64,000 nucleotides of DNA from assembly GCA_001600455.1 (NCBI GenBank), contig BCKC01000007.1, forward strand, positions 2,792,019 through 2,856,018, read 5' to 3'. The first letter of the stretch is position 1. Every line of letters begins with the position of its first letter. Source of the DNA: Endocalyx cinctus (lineage: Eukaryota; Ascomycota; Sordariomycetes; Amphisphaeriales; Apiosporaceae). The position numbers and the translations under genes were made by a program. Shown here piece by piece: positions 57,834-64,000 of the stretch. Below the pieces are notes generated by a model. That model was not told the origin of the DNA and made no database searches. It saw only the letters and a list, made by a program, of their open reading frames with translations.

Positions 57834-59338
57834 ATGGAGTTCATACGCACCAATGTTTTGAGGAGGGGCGAGTCCTCAAATATTCAGACGCCGGACCTAG
57901 AACAGCAGAATCAGACGCAGACCGAACCGGTAGTAAATCCCCAGAGAACAAACAGACCACATCTACCTTCTATCGTCACCGGGTGGTCAAGCATGAGTAG
58001 GCAAAACCGGCGACAAAACGGAAACGATGATGTCGATAACGGTATGGAGAGCCCGAAAACCCCACAGCAGCCCGGTGGCTTCTCCATGAACCTACCGTCG
58101 ATATCGGCTCGTATGCGCATGGCCAGTCGCATTCGGATGGCGGGCGGCCAGCGACCTTCTACCGCGGACAACCGACGAGATTCCATGCTCCAATCGTCTT
58201 CACGAAGCCGACCCTCGTCGACGGAGACGACTCGATTCCCGGTCATAGCGCAGCCGGAACCTTTGCACGTCCGCGAACCGCAGTCGGAAGGACGAAGCAG
58301 AAGCTCGTCGGACCGTACGCGGTTCGACGGAGCTGATCCAGCGGAACTCCACCTGGTCGACCTGGCCGAGAGAGGCAGACGAAGACGGCATCGGCAGAAC
58401 TCGGACGACGCTACGGACGAACAAGGCAGGAGAATAAGGAGAAGGAGAAGGAGGGGAGAATTACCGGGCCATTTCCTCTTCTGCTTCCCTTGGGTCAAGT
58501 CCCGCCGCGTCCGAACGCAGATCCTGCGCTGTTTCGTCTCTGGGTTGTTCCTGGTGTTAATGTTAGGAGTTTGTACGTCAAACGCTTCACCTTTCTTTCC
58601 CACCCCGTTTTTTTTTTCATGTATCTCTAGTATTAACACGACCTACATAGATCTAGCCTTATCGATCACCAACAACATCACGTCGGGCGAGTTCTCGATC
58701 CTGCTCATCGTCGTCATCATCTTCACCACCGTCTTCTTCGCGCACGGCCTCGTGCGCCTCTGCATGCTGCTCTTCAAACCCCGAGAGGTTCTCGAGGCCG
58801 AAGAGCGCGAGGAGGAGGAAAGGAGACACGGGCAATTTCCCAGTATGTTCGCCCCGGGCGGGTACGCGGTCCCGAGAAGGCCGATCCGAATCGTTCTCGC
58901 TAGCGACGAGGAGGCCGCCGGTATCGAGAGCGATACGACGAAGTTTCAACCTCCCGCTTACGGTCTATGGCGGGAGAGCGTGGTACGTATTGAGTCGATC
59001 CCTGTTGCCCGCGTTGACGGGCGAGAAAAATAAATTCAGCGTAATTGTACTAATCATTAAAATTTTTCTAGCGCGTCGATCCCGATCGCATATACTGGCA
59101 GCGAAACGACCAGCAGCCGGCGGAGGAAGACCCGGAAAGCCGGCCGCGCACGGGACAGCCGAGACCGCCTTCGTACGCGTCGGAAGACGGCATCGAATAC
59201 GTGGTCCAGGCGCGACCGCGATCCATAGCGCCGCCGCCGCTGTCGACCATAGCGGCATCTTCGGCCATGTCGGCCTCTACGGACACGCTGCTGTCCGTGC
59301 CGCGTCCGGATGATCGGTGGCCGGGCCCGTACCGGTAA
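57834..59338 (+). CDS. Two-TM membrane protein with two PPxY motifs
   Basis: Three exons, 57834-58572, 58651-58982 and 59072-59338, join to 445 residues. Residues 1-210 are disordered and rich in Arg, Ser, Gln and Pro. Then comes FLFCFPWVKSRRVRTQILRC, a first membrane helix (FVSGLFLVLMLGVYLALSI), a short loop, and a second helix (FSILLIVVIIFTTVFFAHGL). The C-terminal tail has PPAY (in FQPPAYGLW) and PPSY (in RPPSYASED), the motif bound by WW domains of Rsp5/NEDD4 ubiquitin ligases. Fungi have a conserved family of this layout; its function is not known to me. The two motifs suggest a Rsp5 adaptor or substrate role, which is inference. Intron 1 was placed so that the first helix is continuous; it is 78 bases and free of stops in frame, so its retention would give a readable variant. 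Confidence 0.8.
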
Positions 59339-60157
59339 AAGAAATTTAATGGAAATGGGAAATTTGTGTATGTGTGCGTATATGTGTTGTTGGGATTAGC
59401 AGGAGTAAGGCGTTTTATTATATCCTCCCTTTCTGCATGGGAACAAAGCGAGCGGCGCGGTTGAAGAGTCTAATGGGATACAAAAAAAGAAAAGAAAAAA
59501 GAAAAGAAAACCTAATTGTGAGAAGGATAGTACTCGGTGCATGGCCATCCAGGATGAAAACTCTTGAAAGGTTATATAATTCATGCAAATAAATACTAAA
59601 GGCACACGTATAGTATTGGGAATTGAACAAAAAACCAGCTTACGCCATCAAACGTTTCTCAACCATACCAATTCAAGTCCATTCGTGAAATTGATATCAT
59701 ATTTGGAGTAATGAATTTTCGGTAATATTATGCTCTCCCCTTTGATGGTGCTAAAATCGTACTTGGTTATTAAGTAGTCAAGTTCAGAATGCCTGTATTG
59801 TTGCTTATTGGGCGAATATATTGGGGTCCAGGCTCCCTCTTGTTTCAGAGTCAAGAAAGAAAGCCAAGTAATAGTCGGGATTCCTATGAAGTAGATGGTA
59901 CCATGACACATCTTCGGCCCAGTACTACACATGAACACCAAGGCTAAACAATAAAGCGCAAGAAGTTATCTTCGCCTAGTACATTGATGTGGCCGTAGCT
60001 AATCCTAGATATTTCGTAACTTGATATGGGACGGTTGATATGACGTCGCAATAACCCTTGCGGGGCCGTAGTATTGTTTCTAATAATGATCTGTCTACAT
60101 AAACTTTTCTAGGTAACGGGTGCGAAGAGTCTTCCCTCTGAATGGAAATAAGTATTC
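59339..60157. other. Convergent intergenic region
   Basis: 820 bases between two 3' ends. A 97-residue minus-strand frame at 59648-59941 is the only long open frame and has no recognised content. Confidence 0.5.
59648..59941 (-). CDS. Hypothetical short reading frame
   Basis: 97 residues (MVFMCSTGPKMCHGTIYF start), mixed hydrophobic and charged, in AT-rich DNA. No homolog is recognised. It lies between the 3' ends of two solid genes, so it may be chance. Confidence 0.15.
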   Translation of the reverse strand: MVFMCSTGPKMCHGTIYFIGIPTITWLSFLTLKQEGAWTPIYSPNKQQYRHSELDYLITKYDFSTIKGESIILPKIHYSKYDINFTNGLELVWLRNV

Positions 60158-60980
60158 TTAGGCCGTCGGTAATATTTCCCTCCCCGTGAATCCAGACTCT
60201 AGCACGTTCACTAACTCGTCTAATCGGTCAACGACGAAATCCGTGTGCTCATGCTCGGCCAAGTGGCGATTCGCGTCGTTGACCAACAAGACGGTAGCAG
60301 CGCCCGCGCGCCTCCCGGCCGTCATATCGTCGATTGAATCGCCCACCATGATGAGCTGAGAAGCGTCACCGCCGACGCCGCCCTGCCTCGCCTCTTCCTC
60401 CTTCGACTCGTGCAGCAAGCCCCAACTCCTAGCGATGAACAGGAGGCCGGCCGGATCCGGCTTCGGCGGTCTGAACTCCCTCGTCACCACGGGCGCGAAC
60501 TCGGTGTGGGCGAGAAACTTGGACAGCAAGTGCGTGACGGGGGTGTCGAAGTTGCGCGTGCAGATCCCCTTGCGCACGCCCCGCGCGTCCAGGTAGTCCA
60601 TCAGCTCCGTCAGCCCCGGCTGCGCGATCTGCTCCGACATCATGCGCCGCTCGATGACGCGGACCGATTCCATGGCGGCTTCCTGCGCGCCGTCGGACGT
60701 CGGTAGGGAGTAGATGTGGTCCAGGATGTCGACGCTCTTGTCGATGCCGAGGACCCGTCGCATCTCTCCGAACATGTGGTTCTGCGGTTTGCTGTCATGA
60801 TTTGTAAGTATGCGACTATTAAGAACTCGTAAATATTACGTCTTACCATAATGTTCCGTCGACGTCAAAAATGACGCCTTGTAATTTGGGTAGACTTGTC
60901 TGCCCCTCGGATGTGGACTCCTTTAGCGGGGCAAACCGCCTCGCTGCTGAACGTGACATGACTGACATGAATCTACGCAT
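60158..60980 (-). CDS. HAD-superfamily phosphatase, possibly mitochondrial
   Basis: Haloacid-dehalogenase-type hydrolase, probably a phosphatase on a small metabolite. Two exons, 60980-60847 and 60791-60158, join to 255 residues. The four HAD motifs are visible: I, FDVDGTLC, with the nucleophile and acid Asp; II, Thr in GICTRNFDTPV; III, Lys in FRPPKPDPAGL; IV, VGDSIDDMTAGRRAG. The C residue and KPQNHMFGEMRR come from the second exon, and joining across the intron restores a block I recall from fungal members. The N-terminus (MRRFMSVMSRSAARRFAPL) is basic and amphipathic, so mitochondrial import is possible. Other in-frame Met codons at positions 5 and 8 could also start it. The substrate is unknown. 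Confidence 0.88.
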
Positions 60981-61398
60981 CAAGTGAAATTGAGTAGATA
61001 AGAGGTAGAACTCTCAAGTCAGAATGTATATTTGATATAATTTGTAGGCAATTATGAGCTATCTTTACCTAAATTAGTGAATTTCTCCACGTTATGGAAG
61101 CTCCTTTTTTCAATGTTGCTGTGTAACTATTCATAACTTCGCTGCTTAGGTTGGAGCTATGACTATCCACTACTAAGTGGTCTGTGCGTACTAAGTAAGC
61201 TTAATACAGAACAGATAGCTATTACGTCGTATCTTCCTTCCCTTAAGCCTACAAACACCAACTCTAATGCATATAAGTTATAACTTATGATTTATAGCGA
61301 TTCATATCAATCAGAAACCAAGCCCGCCTTAAATTATCTGCTTTATATGTTAGAAGAACCAAGATTTAAAGTTTCAATTTGATCAATCCATTGTAGTT
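60981..61398. promoter_or_regulatory. Bidirectional promoter region
   Basis: 418 AT-rich bases between divergent genes for the HAD phosphatase and the coiled-coil protein. No specific element is recognised. Confidence 0.45.
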
Positions 61399-63175
61399 AT
61401 GGCCGACGAGGACAAAGCGAAAGCTGAGAAGCTTGCTGCAGCTAAGAAGAGAGTATGGTGCAAATACAACCAATTTCTTGCAACTTGTCCAAATAAGCTT
61501 ACCAAAAACTACTTTCTAGCTTGAACAACATAAGAAGAAGGCTGCGAAGAAGGGGGCCGCAAAGAAAGATAAAGATGAAACCAAGGAAGAGGCCGCAACC
61601 GAGACAAAACCAGAAGCAGCTACGAGCGCTGCCGAAGAACCGTCAGCTGCTACCGAAGATACACCTGAAGACGCCGACCCTGCATCGCCAACCCCAGATA
61701 CTTCTACTCTATCAAAGCAATCGAAACTTCGCTCCTCATCTTTCCGCCAAGGTCCCCTGTCGCCTGGTTTTGCCTCAGGCTCCGAGGGCGACTCTGCCCC
61801 AGAGATCTATCGAAAGCAGGTAGCGCGGATTGAGGATCTGGAAAAAGAGAATAAGCGCCTAGCTAAAGAGGCTGGCGAAGCCGAGAAGAGATGGCAGAAG
61901 GCGGAAGAAGAACTCACTGATCTGCGTGAAGCAGACAGAGATGGGTCAGACAGCCAGGCTGAGAAATTGGTACGTTTTATTATTCATCTAAGGCAATATA
62001 CTCGGTATCTTTTCGCTAACCAATAAAACTTCCAGAAGGAAGAAGTCGCGGCTTTAAAGCGCCAAATCTCACAACTCCAAACCGCAGCTACGAAGCGACA
62101 CGGATCCTCCCCCTCCATCTCTCTCCCAGCCCCTCCGGCCGAATTGCAAGCCCAGCTTGCCTCGAAGACGGCGACTATCGAGACAATGGAGTTAGAAATC
62201 TCGCGCCTACGAGCTCAGGCCGATAAACAGGCGACCGCCGGGGGCACAGATCGGGAACAAATTGTAGCGCTGGAGGAAAAGCTCGCCCGCTCCGAGCAAG
62301 CTGCGATGAAGGCGCAGCGCGAGCTAGGCGACGTGAAGCGCAACCTCGAACGCACTACCGAGCGAGCCGTCAAGGAAGGCAGCGCGCGGACAAGCGCCGA
62401 AACCAAAGTGCGCAGCCTCGAGCGCGACGTCGAGAGCCTCACCAGCGCCAAGGCGGAACTAGAGAAGAAGACCGAGGCGCTCGAGAAGAAGGTGGCCGCC
62501 TTGGGAACGCTGCACAAGGAAAACGACAGCCGGTCGCAGGCGCTGCGAAAGGACAAAGAGCGGGCCGAAAAGGAAGCCCAGGAGGCGAAGGCGAAGATCG
62601 AGAAGCTCGAGTCCGAAAACCTGCGCCTGAGGAAGAAAGACGCGTCCGAAGGCGGTGGCGACGACGAGGGCGTCGAAGAGTTGGAGGACGAGGGACGCGC
62701 GCGGATGGAGAAGAAGATCCGCGACCTCGAGAGCGAGGTCTACGACCTGCGCAGGGGTATCTGGCACCAGCGCCGCAAGGACATGGAGGTCGGACCCGGC
62801 GGCGGCGACGACGGCGCCAGCCCCGGAGGGGTCTTCACGAACGTGGATCTGGGCGGCAACAACGGCCTGGTCTCGCCCGGTCTCGCGAGAAGGGCCGGCG
62901 GTGGTGGCGGCATCACCGACTTCTTCGCCAGCGGTATTAACGCTCTGACGGGAGGAACGCCCGCGGCGGAAGAAAATGAAGGGTTCCTCGATGATGATAT
63001 GGACTTTGACGAGGACGCGTTCCGTCGCGCGCAGGAAGATGACGCGAAGGCTAGGCTCGAACGTATCAAGGAGCTGAAGCGCGGATTGAAGAATTGGGAG
63101 GGCTGGCGGTTAGATCTCGTCGATTTCAGGAGAGGAGGAGGCGGCTACGGAGCTGGCGAAGTGTTTGAAATTTAG
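61399..63175 (+). CDS. Long coiled-coil protein (fungal 'M protein repeat' type)
   Basis: Three exons, 61399-61452, 61520-61969 and 62036-63175, join to 547 residues. After a Lys/Ala-rich N-terminus (KLAAAKKRVLEQHKKKAAKK) and a Ser/Thr/Pro/Glu-rich stretch, heptad-type coiled coil runs from about residue 105 to 425. This includes QVARIEDLEKENKRLAKEAG, AELEKKTEALEKKVAALG and IEKLESENLRLRKKD. A conserved C-terminal part follows: EVYDLRRGIWHQRRKDMEVG, a Gly-rich loop with FTNVDLGG, then GGITDFFASGINALTGG, and an acidic segment near FLDDDMDFDEDAF. Fungal homologs are often labelled M protein repeat protein. That label reflects coiled-coil similarity only and implies no streptococcal relation. A cytoskeletal or Golgi-tether role is possible but not shown. 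Confidence 0.8.
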
Positions 63176-64000
63176 GTTTAGGTCAAGGGGATACGAAGGG
63201 GGCGTACAGTGTATATATATATATGCGAGATGTGCGATGTAGACATGATGCATATGGCAGGGAGGGTGGGTTGGTTACGTAGGTAAGTAATTAAGATAGG
63301 TAACGGGACTTTGATATAGAGAAATAAAATCTGAGTAACCCAGCTTTCATAAGTGTTACAACGTTGAGAGGCATACTATGTGGCATTGTATAAATACCTA
63401 ACTCTATTTAATTCTTGGATTTCATGTGTTGTATGTAAAGGTTCTGTTTTGTTCGCTAAGGCAGTTCGTGTTCTCTGGGTAAGGTTGATTTTATTAATAA
63501 GTATGCGAGAATTCAGTATTATGAGAACTTCTCTCTTTGAGTGTTATTAGCGTGACATGGTCAATGGTAGATAATATGTATCTAACTGTTAGGGCTACAG
63601 ATTTTATAAACACTTTGAATTCCTAGCTAATCTTTGGAAAAAAAAAAAAAAAAACCATATTCAATGAGCACCTACTCTACTGTAGCACCTTTTCATGACG
63701 CTATGATGCATACACCCCTAAGACAGCAGAATACCAATGAGAATGAGTACTATCAAACCGAGCAGAAATATCTAGCTTCCTCTACATTCGAATGCCTGTT
63801 TGTCATCGACGGACATATATTTCCTGACGACGTAGCTACGGAGAACAGAGAAGAAATTCGATGCAGGCTATTAGTAAGCTACCCCTGAGTATTAACGGAT
63901 GCAGTATATGGCTGAGGGTGTCATAGTTTTCATAGCTTTCTCGGGTAACTCGTTTCTCGATGAAGATATAATGAAGAGCGAGAGATTCGACAAGTAGGAC
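63176..64000. other. Intergenic region at the window end
   Basis: AT-rich with an A-tract at about 63639-63654. A frame of up to 84 residues (63634-63888), with an internal ATG at 63664, contains FECLFVIDGHIFPDDV and could be a fragment, but no family is recognised. The window ends without a clear gene. Confidence 0.4.

Noticed and set aside
57911..58639. 242-residue minus-strand frame over the PPxY membrane protein gene
   Set aside because: Overlaps a well-supported gene and has no recognisable features.

Overview
The window looks like a chromosome segment of a filamentous ascomycete, probably a Sordariomycete. Genes carry short introns (about 50-160 bp, GT...AG, several with clear CTAAC/CTGAC-like branch sites). 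Exons are GC-rich and intergenic DNA is AT-rich with many poly-A/T tracts. Products include fungal-specific proteins: a Som1/SomA-type LisH regulator, an Fta4 kinetochore subunit and a Dal5-type permease. I support 20 protein-coding genes, 16 with introns I could place by reading frame, splice consensus and family alignment from memory. No tRNA, rRNA, CRISPR array or intact transposon was recognised.

Layout. 0.8-3.0 kb: secreted sedolisin peptidase. 3.5-5.6 kb: aldo/keto reductase with a 200-residue N-terminal extension. 6.4-12.1 kb: indoleamine 2,3-dioxygenase, kynureninase and an FAD monooxygenase of the salicylate-hydroxylase type. These three look like a tryptophan-to-anthranilate catabolic cluster, and each has an array of CGGA motifs upstream in its own sense orientation. 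13.9-16.8 kb: a divergent pair, one unrecognised gene and one protein with a PD-(D/E)XK nuclease-like core. 19.3-23.3 kb: intracellular GH3 beta-glucosidase and Fta4. 23.3-31.1 kb: a gene-poor stretch with short repeats and a possible relic. 31.1-32.0 kb: secreted GH16 glucanase. 33.2-35.8 kb: Dal5-type MFS permease. 37.6-38.2 kb: hotdog thioesterase. 40.1-42.2 kb: secreted type-B carboxylesterase. 43.0-44.9 kb: a bacterial-looking MFS exporter. 46.0-48.6 kb: Som1-like regulator with a long gene-free upstream region. 53.5-56.1 kb: divergent BET3 (TRAPP) and U5 snRNP 40K genes. 57.8-63.2 kb: a two-TM protein with two PPxY motifs, a HAD phosphatase and a long coiled-coil protein.

How the genes work together. 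The clearest functional unit is the tryptophan cluster. The dioxygenase opens the indole ring, kynureninase releases anthranilate and alanine, and the FAD monooxygenase is placed to hydroxylate anthranilate. Kynurenine 3-monooxygenase and 3-hydroxyanthranilate dioxygenase, needed for NAD synthesis, are not nearby. The rest mixes secreted degradative enzymes (peptidase, glucanase, esterase), transporters and housekeeping genes (Bet3, U5-40K, Fta4). All family calls are from sequence motifs read by eye; no database search was run.
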